Translations under genes and position numbers: made by a program
Assembly (NCBI RefSeq): GCF_039531165.1
Contig: NZ_BAAAPN010000011.1
Span: 1 to 64,000, forward strand
Length of the DNA stretch: 64,000 bases
Source: Nostocoides_A vanveenii
GTDB lineage: Bacteria > Actinomycetota > Actinomycetes > Actinomycetales > Dermatophilaceae
Direction: 5' to 3'
Notes under the pieces: model-generated
Databases searched by the model: none
Seen by the model: only the letters and a program-made list of their open reading frames with translations
Told to the model about the DNA's origin: nothing
Shown: in pieces, positions 8,808 through 17,796 of the stretch
Position numbering within the stretch: the first letter of the stretch is position 1
Layout: each line of letters opens with the position of its first letter

Positions 8808-10226
8808 ATGCCGAGCCTCGCCGATGCGCAGGTCGCCCTGGGTGCGCTCGACGGTCGTTACCGCAGCGCCGTCGCTCCCCTCGTCGACCACCTCTCCGAG
8901 CCCGCCCTCAACCGCGAGCGACTGCGCGTCGAGGTCGAGTGGCTGATCTACCTGACCAGGCACCAGGTGATCCCCGGGTGCGGCACCCTGACCGCGGACG
9001 AGCAATCCGCCCTACGCGCGATCCCCGCCCGGTTCGGCCCCGACGACATCGCCGAACTCGCCGCGATCGAAGCCGAGACCCACCACGACGTCAAGGCCGT
9101 CGAATACCTGCTGAAGCGGCGCTTCGCCGCCCTGCCCGGCCGCAGCGAGGACGATCCGCTCACCGAACTCATCCACTTCGGGGCGACCTCCGAGGACGTC
9201 AACAACGTCTCCTACGCCCTGATGATCCGTGGCGCGATCACCCAGGTCTGGCTCCCGGCCGCCCGCGCGCTCCTCGCCCAGGTAGAGGCGATGGCGGGCG
9301 CGTTGCGCGCGGTGCCGTTGCTCGCGCATACCCACGGGCAACCCGCCACCCCCACGACCATGGGCAAGGAACTCGCCGTCCTCACCTGGCGCCTGGGCCG
9401 GCAACTCGGCCGCATCGAGCGCGCCGAATATCTCGGCAAGTTCAACGGCGCCACCGGCACGTATGGCGCACACCTGGCTGCCGTGCCCGATGCCGACTGG
9501 CAGCGCATCAGCGCGGAGTTTGTCGGCTCGCTCGGCCTGACCTGGAATCCGCTGACCACGCAGATCGAGAGCCACGACTGGCAGGCGGAGCTCTATGCCG
9601 ACCTCGCCCGCTTCAATCGCATCCTGCACAACCTCTGCACCGACGTCTGGACCTATATCTCGCTCGGCTACTTCGCGCAGGTCCGCGGCCAGGGCACCAT
9701 CGGGTCCAGCACCATGCCGCACAAGGTCAACCCGATCCGCTTCGAGAATGCCGAGGCGAATCTCGAAGTCAGCAATGCCCTCCTCGACGTCCTCGCGGCC
9801 ACCTTGGTCACCTCCCGGCTGCAGCGCGACCTGACCGACTCCTCGATGCAGCGCAATGTCGGCACGGCGATCGGTCACTCGCTGCTCGCCCTCGACAATG
9901 TCGCCCGCGGCCTGTCCGGCCTGGACGCCGACCCGGGCGCCATGGCCGCGGACCTGGACGCGAACTGGGAGGTGCTCGCCGAACCCATCCAGTCGGCGAT
10001 GCGTGCTCTCGCCGCCCAAGGCGTGCCTGGCATGGCCAACCCGTATGAGCGCCTCAAGGAGCTCACACGCGGGCGTCGCATCGGCGCGACGGAGTTGCGG
10101 GAATTCATCGAGGGGCTCGGCCTGCCCGCGGATGTCGCGGCCCGGTTGACGACGCTGACCCCGCAGACCTACGTCGGTCTGGCACCCCAACTTGTCGACC
10201 GCGTGGTCCCGCCGACCACCGGCTGA
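8808..10226 (+). CDS. purB: Adenylosuccinate lyase
   Basis: Cytosolic enzyme that removes fumarate from SAICAR and from adenylosuccinate in purine synthesis. At 472 residues it has the length of the longer E. coli-type PurB. The superfamily signature GSSTMPHKVNPIRFENAEAN lies at about residues 299-318, with catalytic Ser300/301. EAETHHDVKAVEYLLK near residue 86 is also typical. The ATG at 8808 gives MPSLADAQVALGALDGRYRS; the open frame continues upstream without family similarity. Confidence 0.96.
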   Translation: MPSLADAQVALGALDGRYRSAVAPLVDHLSEPALNRERLRVEVEWLIYLTRHQVIPGCGTLTADEQSALRAIPARFGPDDIAELAAIEAETHHDVKAVEYLLKRRFAALPGRSEDDPLTELIHFGATSEDVNNVSYALMIRGAITQVWLPAARALLAQVEAMAGALRAVPLLAHTHGQPATPTTMGKELAVLTWRLGRQLGRIERAEYLGKFNGATGTYGAHLAAVPDADWQRISAEFVGSLGLTWNPLTTQIESHDWQAELYADLARFNRILHNLCTDVWTYISLGYFAQVRGQGTIGSSTMPHKVNPIRFENAEANLEVSNALLDVLAATLVTSRLQRDLTDSSMQRNVGTAIGHSLLALDNVARGLSGLDADPGAMAADLDANWEVLAEPIQSAMRALAAQGVPGMANPYERLKELTRGRRIGATELREFIEGLGLPADVAARLTTLTPQTYVGLAPQLVDRVVPPTTG

Positions 10227-10356
10227 CGCCCCCGCCGACGCGTCACTGTCGCCCCGCGGCCTTGACCGATCAAACGTCGATTGCGCGGCTCTGCCACGGC
10301 CGCAGCCGGTCTGGACGTGGTCAAGAGCACCCTTTCGCGTGTGTAACGATGAGGGA

Positions 10357-10992
10357 ATGCGCGTGGATCATGTGTCGTATGCCGCTGAATCCGACGGCTT
10401 GCAAGCCACTGCCGAACGCCTGGCTGCGAAGTTGCACGTCGAACCCGTCGAGGGGGGCGTGCACCCGCGTTTCGGCACGCGGAATGTGATCCTGCCGCTG
10501 GCCCACGAGCGCTATGTCGAGGTCGTCGAGGTGCTGGATCACCCCTCGGCCGACAAGGCTCCCTTCGGCCAGGCCGTGCGCGCGCGCAGTGAGCTCGGCG
10601 GCGGCTGGCTGGGCTGGGTCGTGCGCGTCGAGGACCTCGCCGATATCGAGCAGCGCCTCGGCCGCGCCGCCGTCGACGGCAACCGCCGCATGCCGGACGG
10701 TCGCGAGTTCAAGTGGCGTCAGCTCGGCGTCCGGGGCCTGCAGTCCGACCCGCAGCTGCCCTTCTTCGTCCAGTGGGACAGCGGCTCTCCGCACCCCTCC
10801 GATGACGCGCACACCGACGTCACCATCGACTCCCTCGAGATCGGCGGCGACCCCGAGCGCGTCAAGGACTGGCTCGGTCTGCCCGCCGAGACCACCAGCT
10901 CGGTGATCCAGTTCCACTTCGTCGCGCCGCACGGCACCCCCGGCCTGATGTCGGTCACCTTCAACACCGCCGAGGGCGACGTCACCGTCTGA
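10357..10992 (+). CDS. Glyoxalase-like (VOC) domain protein
   Basis: A 211-residue protein of the glyoxalase-like domain family (PF13468 type). It begins MRVDHVSYAAESDGLQATAE, where His5 is the usual first metal ligand, and contains FGTRNVILPLAHERYVEVVE, matching the typical GT.N.L..L....Y.E... pattern. The substrate is unknown; the family is common in actinobacteria without a defined reaction. The start is taken at the ATG within GAGGGAATG, because the longer open frame overlaps purB and its extra residues look unrelated. It converges with the RNA methyltransferase gene, with only 9 bases between stops. Confidence 0.85.
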   Translation: MRVDHVSYAAESDGLQATAERLAAKLHVEPVEGGVHPRFGTRNVILPLAHERYVEVVEVLDHPSADKAPFGQAVRARSELGGGWLGWVVRVEDLADIEQRLGRAAVDGNRRMPDGREFKWRQLGVRGLQSDPQLPFFVQWDSGSPHPSDDAHTDVTIDSLEIGGDPERVKDWLGLPAETTSSVIQFHFVAPHGTPGLMSVTFNTAEGDVTV

Positions 10993-11001
10993 CCGTGCGT
11001 T

Positions 11002-11808
11002 TCAGCCGCGCTGCCGCACCGCCTCGAAGAGGACGATCGCGGCGGCCACGGAGGCGTTGAGCGAATCGGCCTGGCCGGCCATCGGGATGCGCACGTGCAC
11101 GGTCGAGGCGACGAACAACTCCGCATCCAGGCCGTACTTCTCCGAACCCACCGCCACGGCGATCCCGCCGGTCAGATCCGCGTCCGTATGCCGGTCCACG
11201 GCGTCGGGCGTCGTAGCCACCACCGTGAGCCCCCGCTCGCGCACCCAGCCCATGGCCTCAGCGGTCGATGCCGAAGCGACGGGCACCGAGAAGACCGTGC
11301 CCTTGCTCGACCGAATGACATTGGGGTTGCCCCAGTCGGTCACCGGGTCGGCCGCGATGACGGCGGCCACTCCGGCGGCATCGGCGGTTCGGAGCATCGC
11401 GCCGAGATTGCCTGGCTTCTCGATCCGCTGAGCGAGCAGCACGAGCGCGCCGGCCGGGACATCCAGGGCAGCCAACTCCACGCCCGGCTGCGGCACGATG
11501 GCCAGCAGCCCGTCCGGCCCCTCGCGGTAGGCCGCCTTCTCGAAGGCGGCTCGGCTGCACTCGAAGACCCGCGCACCGCGCTCGCGGGCAACCGCGACCA
11601 GGTCGGCCCCCGCCGTCCGGTCACCCATCAGCTCCGGGCAGTGGAAAATTGTCGTGGGCGCGACTCCGGCGCCAAGCGCGAGGGCCAGCTCCTCAGCCCC
11701 TTCGAGGCGGGTGCAGCCGGCAGCCTCGCGATCGCGGCGGTTGCGCAGCGCCAGCACGCTCTTGATCCGCGGGTTGGCCGCCGAGGTCAGCAGCACATCG
11801 GTCAGCAA
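11002..11808 (-). CDS. TrmH/SpoU-family RNA 2'-O-methyltransferase
   Basis: A 268-residue enzyme of the SPOUT class that methylates ribose in rRNA or tRNA using S-adenosylmethionine. The N-terminal substrate-binding domain opens LTSAANPRIKSVLALRNRRD. The C-terminal knot carries AQRIEKPGNLGAMLRTADAA and AVGSEKYGLD, matching the family's N..G.I.R and G.E..G motifs. The start is TTG (11806-11808), overlapping the stop of the HAD gene by 7 bases, so translation is probably coupled; a GTG four codons later is possible. The exact nucleotide target cannot be told from sequence. Confidence 0.9.
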   Translation of the reverse strand: MLTDVLLTSAANPRIKSVLALRNRRDREAAGCTRLEGAEELALALGAGVAPTTIFHCPELMGDRTAGADLVAVARERGARVFECSRAAFEKAAYREGPDGLLAIVPQPGVELAALDVPAGALVLLAQRIEKPGNLGAMLRTADAAGVAAVIAADPVTDWGNPNVIRSSKGTVFSVPVASASTAEAMGWVRERGLTVVATTPDAVDRHTDADLTGGIAVAVGSEKYGLDAELFVASTVHVRIPMAGQADSLNASVAAAIVLFEAVRQRG

Positions 11809-12626
11809 CTCGCGACCTCGCTCCCCCGGGCGACCCCGGGCAGGGTTAACAGCACGGCGGGCGCTCCGTCGTCATAGACCGATGCGGTGACTTCGTCGGC
11901 GACCTCCCTGACCTCCTCCGGCGCATTGCCCATCGCGACCCCCCGGGCCGCCCACCTGAGCATCTCCAGGTCGTTGCGCTGGTCACCGATCGCGACCGTG
12001 TGCATGGGTTGGATCGACAATCGTCGCCGGATCAGCTCCAGCGCACTGCCTTTCGAGACGCCCTCCGGGTTGATGTCGAGCCAGGCCGAGAAGCCCACCG
12101 CGTAGTTGACGCCGTGCAGGCCGATCCGGTGCGTGAGCTCGACGAAGTCGTCACTGGTCCCCGTCGGGCTGCGGAAGGTCACGCGCGTCACCGGGTCCGC
12201 CAGGAGTTCTTCCCACGGCACGATCGTGACCACGCCTTCGAGCGGGTCGGGGAAGGGAGCACTGACCTTGAACCCGACGCCGAGATCCTCGACGGCCACA
12301 ACGGCATCCGGCCAGGCGTCATGCAGCAGGGTCAGCGCCGGGCCCGGGTCGAAGGTCACGGCCTCGATAACCTCGTAGCCGCTCGGCAACGCCGGATCGA
12401 GGTCGATGGTGACCGCGCCATTGGAGCACACGGCATACCCGCGCTCGATGCCGAGGCGGGCCAACACCGGCAGCGTGCCAAGCACCGAGCGACCGGTGGC
12501 GATCACGATCTGGTGGCCGGCGGCCGCAGTCGCGGCCACCGCGTCATGGACGGCGGGCCGCAACTCGCCTTCATGCGTCAACAAGGTGCCGTCGATGTCG
12601 AGAGCGACCAGGTGCGGCGGGTGCAT
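11802..12626 (-). CDS. HAD-family (Cof-type) phosphatase
   Basis: A cytosolic phosphatase of 274 residues in the Cof subfamily, acting on small phosphorylated metabolites. Motif I ALDIDGTLLT holds the nucleophile Asp10 and Asp12. IVIATGRS is motif II and GDQRNDLEMLRWAARGVAMG is motif IV with the metal-binding acidic pair. The ATG at 12626 gives MHPPHLVALDIDGT; the open frame runs 26 codons further without similarity. It is followed with a 7-base overlap by the RNA methyltransferase gene. Confidence 0.9.
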   Translation of the reverse strand: MHPPHLVALDIDGTLLTHEGELRPAVHDAVAATAAAGHQIVIATGRSVLGTLPVLARLGIERGYAVCSNGAVTIDLDPALPSGYEVIEAVTFDPGPALTLLHDAWPDAVVAVEDLGVGFKVSAPFPDPLEGVVTIVPWEELLADPVTRVTFRSPTGTSDDFVELTHRIGLHGVNYAVGFSAWLDINPEGVSKGSALELIRRRLSIQPMHTVAIGDQRNDLEMLRWAARGVAMGNAPEEVREVADEVTASVYDDGAPAVLLTLPGVARGSEVASC

Positions 12627-12734
12627 GACCGAAACGCTAGCGGGTCTCAGTCCCGCGCCCGCCACGCCTGCCTCAGGTCCAGTCGCCCCGAAGACCGCCA
12701 TCACGATCAGGGTCTCGCGTGGCTCCCGAGCCGG

Positions 12735-14000
12735 TCAGTCGGCGCTCAAGACCTCCAGGCCGACATAGGGCTGCAGGGCCGCCGGCACCCGGACCGACCC
12801 GTCCGCCTGCTGGTGGTTCTCCAGGATCGCCACCAACCAGCGGGTGGTCGCGAGAGTCCCGTTGAGAGTGGCGGCGACCTGGTTGCCGTGCTCGCCCTTG
12901 ACGCGTGTGCCGAGCCGGCGCGCCTGGAAGGTCGTGCAGTTCGAGGTCGACGTCAGCTCGCGATAGCGCCCCTGGCTAGGCACCCAGGCCTCAGAGTCGA
13001 ATTTGCGCGCCGCGCTCTGCCCCAGGTCGCCCGCCGCGGTGTCGATGATGCGGTAGGGCACCTCGATCTTGGCGAGCATCTCGCGCTCCATGTCCAGCAG
13101 GCGCTCGTGCTCGGTCTCCGCCTCGGCCGGGTCGCAGTAGACGAACATCTCGATCTTGTTGAACTGGTGCACCCGAATGATGCCTCGGGTGTCCTTGCCA
13201 TAGCTGCCGGCCTCGCGGCGATAGCACGTCGACCAGCCGGCATACCGCTTCGGACCGCCGCGCAAATCGAGCACCTCCCCTGCGTGATAGCCCGCGAGCG
13301 CGACCTCGGAGGTCCCGGTCAGATAGAGGTCGTCGGCCTCGAGCCGGTAGACCTCGTCCGCGTGCCGGTCGATGAACCCGGCCCCGCGCATGACCTCCGG
13401 GAGCACGAGGGTGGGCGTGATCATCGGGACGAACCCGTGCTCGATCGCACATGCCATACCGGCATTGAGCAGGCCAAGTTCGAGACGGGCGCCCACACCG
13501 GTGAGGAAGTAGAAGCGCGCCCCGGCGATCTTCGCCCCGCGAGCCATGTCCAGAGCCCCGAGGCCCTCAGCGAGTTCGAGGTGATCCTTCGGCGCGAACC
13601 CCTCGGCCGCGAAATCTCTTGGCGTGCCGACCATTTCGCGCACCACATAGTCGTCCTCACCGCCGGCGGGGACGCCCTCAACCACGACATTGCCGATCGA
13701 GGCAAGCAACTCATCCCGGTCGGCAGACAGCGTCGCGGCGCTCGCCTGCAGGTCCTTGACGCGGGCAGCGAGGGCCTTGGTCTCGTGCAGCAGGCGCTGC
13801 TTCTCCTCGCCACTGGCCGCGGCGACCTGCTTGCCCAGAGACTTCTGTCGCGCACGCACCTGCTCGAACTCGGTCAGGGCGGCGCGCCGCCGCGCATCGG
13901 CGTCGAGGACCTGGTCAACGGCCGCGGGATCGTCGCCACGCGCAACCTGGCTGGCCTTGACCCGGTCGGGGTCGTCGGCGAGGAGTTTGATGTCGATCAC
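12735..14000 (-). CDS. serS: Seryl-tRNA synthetase
   Basis: Class II synthetase charging tRNA-Ser (and tRNA-Sec) with serine; 421 residues, the usual bacterial length. It begins at a GTG with MIDIKLLADDPDRVKAS, followed by the long coiled-coil arm (about residues 35-105) that grips the tRNA. Motif 2 is CYRREAGSYGKDTRGIIRVH and motif 3 includes NGTLATTRWLVAILENHQ. The gene is alone on its strand between the HAD gene and the divergent sigma factor. No T-box leader is evident in the roughly 150 bases upstream. Confidence 0.97.
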   Translation of the reverse strand: MIDIKLLADDPDRVKASQVARGDDPAAVDQVLDADARRRAALTEFEQVRARQKSLGKQVAAASGEEKQRLLHETKALAARVKDLQASAATLSADRDELLASIGNVVVEGVPAGGEDDYVVREMVGTPRDFAAEGFAPKDHLELAEGLGALDMARGAKIAGARFYFLTGVGARLELGLLNAGMACAIEHGFVPMITPTLVLPEVMRGAGFIDRHADEVYRLEADDLYLTGTSEVALAGYHAGEVLDLRGGPKRYAGWSTCYRREAGSYGKDTRGIIRVHQFNKIEMFVYCDPAEAETEHERLLDMEREMLAKIEVPYRIIDTAAGDLGQSAARKFDSEAWVPSQGRYRELTSTSNCTTFQARRLGTRVKGEHGNQVAATLNGTLATTRWLVAILENHQQADGSVRVPAALQPYVGLEVLSAD

Positions 14001-14155
14001 CGGGTCAGCCTATCGAGGGGCCGGATCGTCCTTCCGCGCCTTTTCACGCCTCACGCGGTCCTTGACGGATTCTCCCAAAGTGCTGGTATGACCGCGTCAA
14101 CGGCAATATCGTGAAGGCGTCAACTCCTGCTTCGCGCCCGAGTTCGGAGGTCCGC

Positions 14156-14734
14156 ATGACCATTGCCGTCTCCTTGGCGACGCGCGCCGGGACCGCTTTC
14201 GGGGCCTACCGCGAGGGCGACACCGGGCGCCTGGCCGAGTTGGTCGACCTGCTGTCCCCGATCCTGTGGCGCGCCGCCCGGGCCCAACACGTCTGCGCGG
14301 CCGACGCGGAAGAGATCGTCCAGGTCGCCTGGCTGCGCCTGCTCGATCACGCCGACGACATCGTCGAACCGGCCGCGGTGCTGACCTGGCTGATCGTGAC
14401 AGTCAAGCGCGAGGCCTGGCGCCGCAGCGGACGAGCCACGCACGAGGTCAGCACGGACCTGCACGACGCCGTAATGCCGGAGACGACCCCCGGGCCCGAA
14501 CACCAAGCCGTGCTCACCGAGCGGCAGCGTGTGCTCTGGCACCATGTGCAGCGTCTCTCGCCCACCTGCCGCCACCTCTTGTGCGTGATCGCCTTCGCCG
14601 AACGCCCGGACTACGACTCCGTCGCCCGCGCCCTGGGCCGGCCCGTCGGCAGCATCGGCCCGACGCGCGGCCGCTGCCTGGCCAAACTGCGCAATGCCTT
14701 GGCCACCGACCCCGAATGGTGCGCTGAGCCATGA
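14156..14734 (+). CDS. Sigma-70 family (ECF-like) RNA polymerase sigma factor
   Basis: A 192-residue sigma factor with two regions. Region 2 (about residues 28-95) includes DAEEIVQVAWLRLLDHADDI and VLTWLIVTVKREAWRR. Region 4 (about 128-185) includes LSPTCRHLLCVIAFAERPDY and a recognition helix near GRPVGSIGPTRGRCLAKLRN. The ATG at 14156 has a clear GGAGG six bases upstream and is preferred over the upstream in-frame GTG. The next gene overlaps by four bases (ATGA), and a CHAT-domain gene follows, so the three genes form one unit. The sigma factor probably transcribes stress or development genes and possibly its own operon. Confidence 0.88.
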   Translation: MTIAVSLATRAGTAFGAYREGDTGRLAELVDLLSPILWRAARAQHVCAADAEEIVQVAWLRLLDHADDIVEPAAVLTWLIVTVKREAWRRSGRATHEVSTDLHDAVMPETTPGPEHQAVLTERQRVLWHHVQRLSPTCRHLLCVIAFAERPDYDSVARALGRPVGSIGPTRGRCLAKLRNALATDPEWCAEP

Positions 14735-15231
14735 TCGTCAACGATGACGACGCCCTCGACCTCGCCGACGAGGCCCTCCTCACCGACCTTCGTGAACTCG
14801 CCGAGGCCGCCGATCCGATGCCGGCCGGGCTGCCCGAGAACGTCAAGTTCGCCCTCGCGGTCCGTATGCTGCAGGCCGAGGCCGCCGCGATCACCCACGA
14901 CGCCGCCCTCGCCGTCCGCACCGCCGGCCCCTCGACAACCGCGTCCATCGCTTTCAGCGGCCGCACGGTGGAGTTGCTCGTCAGCGCCTCCGACGAGCCC
15001 GACGGCAGGCTGCGGATCGACGGGTGGGTCACGCCGACCCAGGTCGTCATCGAGGCCCACGCCGGAGCCGTCGGGCCGAGCATCGACCGGGCCGTCCCGG
15101 TCGCGCGTGTCCAGGCCGATGACCTCGGCAGGTTCGTCCTCAGCAGCCTGCCCGAGCGACGACTGATGTTCGTCGTCCGCTTCGCCGACCCGCACCAGGC
15201 CCCGACGATCACGCCCGTCGTCGAATTCTGA
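14731..15231 (+). CDS. Conserved partner protein of the sigma/CHAT module
   Basis: A 166-residue acidic protein with no catalytic motif that I recognise. The N-terminal 60 residues are helical (ALLTDLRELAEAADPMPAGL, then FALAVRMLQAEAAAIT), a pattern common in actinobacterial proteins encoded between sigma factors and CHAT proteins. The C-terminal part looks like a small beta-sandwich of the carboxypeptidase-regulatory kind (DDLGRFVLSSLPERRLMFVV). The start overlaps the sigma stop by four bases, and the CHAT gene begins six bases after its stop. It could be an anti-sigma factor or the cleavage substrate of the CHAT protease; both are inference. Confidence 0.75.
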   Translation: MIVNDDDALDLADEALLTDLRELAEAADPMPAGLPENVKFALAVRMLQAEAAAITHDAALAVRTAGPSTTASIAFSGRTVELLVSASDEPDGRLRIDGWVTPTQVVIEAHAGAVGPSIDRAVPVARVQADDLGRFVLSSLPERRLMFVVRFADPHQAPTITPVVEF

Positions 15232-15237
15232 TTCGGC

Positions 15238-17757
15238 GTGCCATCGTTGGAATCCCTGGAGGGATTGCGTCGAGAGGCGTTGCGGCAGAACAACAGCGGG
15301 CGTCACCGGGAGGCGGCGGCGACCTATCGACGCTTGCTGCGGCAACTCGACCGTTACGACGCCGCCGCAGGTGTGATGCCGAACCCCGGGGCCCGGACGC
15401 TGCGCGTCCGCGCCCTGATCGGGATGTCTTTCACGATGACCCTGTCCGCGCGCCCGGTCGACGCGCTCGCCCTGCTCGACCAGGCAGAGAACATCGCCGG
15501 CGACCGAGGCGACCTGCGCTCCATCGTGCATCGTCAACGCGGTGTCGTGCTGGCCAACCTCGGCCGCGTCCGCGACAGCCTCCACGAGTTCGATCTGGCG
15601 GCGCGCGACGAGGGCGCGCTCACGGACATGGACGTGATCCTCCTGCTGATGAACCGCGCTCTCAGTCACGCCCATCTCGGCCACGCGGCGCAGGCCGCTG
15701 CCGACACCGACCGACTGCTCGACTTGGCCGATCCCGAGCGGTTCCCGGTCGAACGCTTCATGGGCACCTATAACGCCGGGATGATCGCCTATCTCGCCGG
15801 TGACCTCCCTGGCGCCTTGGAAACGATGCACCGCGCCGACACCATGGCGGTGGAGGTGCCGCGTGCCCCAGGCCGGCTGGACCATGCGACGGTCCTTTTG
15901 GATGCGGGCCTGGCAGCCGACGCGATCCGTGTGGCGGACAGTGCCGTCACCGAGGCGGCGGCCCACGGCCAACGCCTGTTCGTTGCTCAACTGCATACCT
16001 TGCGCAGCCGGGCATTTCTCCTGCTCGGCCGCCCCGCTGACGCCTATGCCGCAGCGTCGGCGGCACTTGCTCAGCTGCCTCGGGGCAAGGGGGCGGTCGA
16101 GCCCCGAGCTGCAGCGCAACTGACCGCCCTATCGGCGCAACTAGACCGTGGCGATGCCCCCCGGCCGATCGCGCGTCGTGCGGAGGCGATTCTCACCCAA
16201 GCCCTGGAGTCCGGAAGCGCCAACGTGCTGGCTGCCCAGCTGGTGGCCGCCGAGGCCTGGTTGGGCATCGACCCGGCGCGTGCGCAGGCGGTCATCGAGG
16301 GGTGGCAGACCGAGCTCGTGGTCTCGCTGAGCAACCGGCTGCGTCTGCGGCATGTCAAGGCAGCCAGCGCCATCGCCCGAGGCGACCAGCCCACCGCCCG
16401 GCGGGTGTTGCGCGCCGCCGCGGCCGACCTGCGAGCCGGTCAACGCACGGTGGCGAGCCTCGACATCGGGGCGGCGAGGGCACTGCATACGGTCCCCCTC
16501 GTCACTCTCGACATCGAGGTGGCGTTGCGTTCCGGACCGGCCGCGGTCTTCGCGGCAACCGAGAGATGGCGCATCGCCACGGCGCCGATGGCCGCTGTCC
16601 GCCCGCCGGCGGACGACGAGACCGCGGCGATGGTGGCCCGTTTACGCGCCGCGCACGCCCAGCTCGCCGAGGCTCCCCCGGATGCCGCGCCGGGACTGCG
16701 CGCAGGCATACGGGATCTCGAGCGAGCCGTCCGTATGCGCGACTGGAGTTCGCGACCCAGCGCGAGTTCCCTTGCGCCAGAGCATCAAATCACTATGTCT
16801 CTGGCACGCGAGCGCCTGGCGGCGGACGGCAGCGTCGCGGTGAGCCTGTTCACCCACGACGGCGTGATCCATGCCCTGGTGATCGGCGATGGACGCCCGC
16901 GCATCGAGGCAGGAATGCCGGCGGCACGTGCGGAAGAGCTCGGCCGTCGGGTGATGGCCGACCTGCGAATGGTGACGACGACCGCCGCGGCGCGGCGACT
17001 CGGTTCGGTCCGTGCCGCCCTCGCCGCCGAGCTCGCCGAACTCGATGCCGGGCTCCTCGGCACGCTGCGCATCGGTGACCGGCCGCTGCTCATCCTGCCC
17101 ACTCGGTATGTCAGCGGGCTCCCCTGGGCGCTCCTGCCCCGCTTGGCTGGGGTGCCGGTTCTGGTCGCCGGATCCGTCACCGCGGCATTGACGCCCGCGC
17201 CGCCGGCGCCGGCCCGTCCCGCGGTGCAGATCCTCACCGGCCCCGGCTTGGGCACCGGCGAGCGCGAGGCTGAGGCTGTCGCCGGGGCCTGGCGCTCTCG
17301 AGGAGATGTCCATGTCGACTCGAATGCGTCCGGCGCCGCCCTTCGGCGCGCGCTCGGTTCTGGCACGCATGTGCACATCAGCGCCCACGGCCGCCACGAG
17401 GACCAGAGCCCGTTGTTCTCCCGGCTCGATCTCGCCGACGGCCCGATCTTCGCCTACGACCTCCAGGATGGCGGCATCGCCGCCCGATCGATCGTGTTGT
17501 CCGCGTGCGAGATCGGCGGATCGACGAGCGGCCCGGGCGAGGGGTCGATCGGGTTCGCCAACACCCTGCTGGCGCTGGGCGCGTGCAGCGTGGTGGCCGC
17601 GGCCACCCCGGTCCCCGACGACCTGGCCACCGACGTCGCGGGCCACCTCCACCGTGGCCTGGCGGCTGGTGCCACCGTGGATGTCGCTCTCGCGTCCGCG
17701 ATTGCGGCGAGCGGCCACGACGCCGGCGTGTTTGGCGCCTTCGGCCGCCGCTGCTGA
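15238..17757 (+). CDS. TPR-CHAT domain protein (caspase-like protease)
   Basis: An 839-residue protein. Residues from about 5 to 330 are helical TPR-like repeats (for example REALRQNNSGRHREAAATYR). The C-terminal third is a CHAT domain of the caspase-like cysteine peptidase clan. The catalytic pair is visible: His717 in HVHISAHGR and Cys757 in VLSACEIGGS, followed by GEGSIGFANTLLALGACSVV, the usual downstream helix and strand. It starts with a GTG six bases after the preceding gene. CHAT proteases in other systems are activated by partners through TPR-type domains and cleave specific proteins. Here the likely partners are the sigma factor and the 166-residue protein. A hairpin terminator follows. 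Confidence 0.88.
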   Translation: MPSLESLEGLRREALRQNNSGRHREAAATYRRLLRQLDRYDAAAGVMPNPGARTLRVRALIGMSFTMTLSARPVDALALLDQAENIAGDRGDLRSIVHRQRGVVLANLGRVRDSLHEFDLAARDEGALTDMDVILLLMNRALSHAHLGHAAQAAADTDRLLDLADPERFPVERFMGTYNAGMIAYLAGDLPGALETMHRADTMAVEVPRAPGRLDHATVLLDAGLAADAIRVADSAVTEAAAHGQRLFVAQLHTLRSRAFLLLGRPADAYAAASAALAQLPRGKGAVEPRAAAQLTALSAQLDRGDAPRPIARRAEAILTQALESGSANVLAAQLVAAEAWLGIDPARAQAVIEGWQTELVVSLSNRLRLRHVKAASAIARGDQPTARRVLRAAAADLRAGQRTVASLDIGAARALHTVPLVTLDIEVALRSGPAAVFAATERWRIATAPMAAVRPPADDETAAMVARLRAAHAQLAEAPPDAAPGLRAGIRDLERAVRMRDWSSRPSASSLAPEHQITMSLARERLAADGSVAVSLFTHDGVIHALVIGDGRPRIEAGMPAARAEELGRRVMADLRMVTTTAAARRLGSVRAALAAELAELDAGLLGTLRIGDRPLLILPTRYVSGLPWALLPRLAGVPVLVAGSVTAALTPAPPAPARPAVQILTGPGLGTGEREAEAVAGAWRSRGDVHVDSNASGAALRRALGSGTHVHISAHGRHEDQSPLFSRLDLADGPIFAYDLQDGGIAARSIVLSACEIGGSTSGPGEGSIGFANTLLALGACSVVAAATPVPDDLATDVAGHLHRGLAAGATVDVALASAIAASGHDAGVFGAFGRRC

Positions 17758-17761
17758 CCGA

Positions 17762-17788
17762 GCCCGGCGGTCGATCAGCACGCCGGGC
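17762..17788. terminator. Bidirectional terminator hairpin
   Basis: GCCCGGCG (17762-17769) and CGCCGGGC (17781-17788) form a perfect 8-bp GC stem with an 11-base loop, placed between the convergent CHAT and LysE genes. There is no clear T run, as is usual in very GC-rich actinobacteria. Confidence 0.65.
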
Positions 17789-17796
17789 ACGAAAGG

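Noticed and set aside
12000..14114. A 704-codon plus-strand open frame opposite serS and the HAD gene
   Set aside because: It is the antisense of two clear genes and its translation has no recognisable domain.
15238..17757. Type III-E CRISPR (Craspase)-like role for the CHAT protein
   Set aside because: No Cas7-11-like effector or CRISPR array is present; the neighbours are a sigma factor and a small protein.
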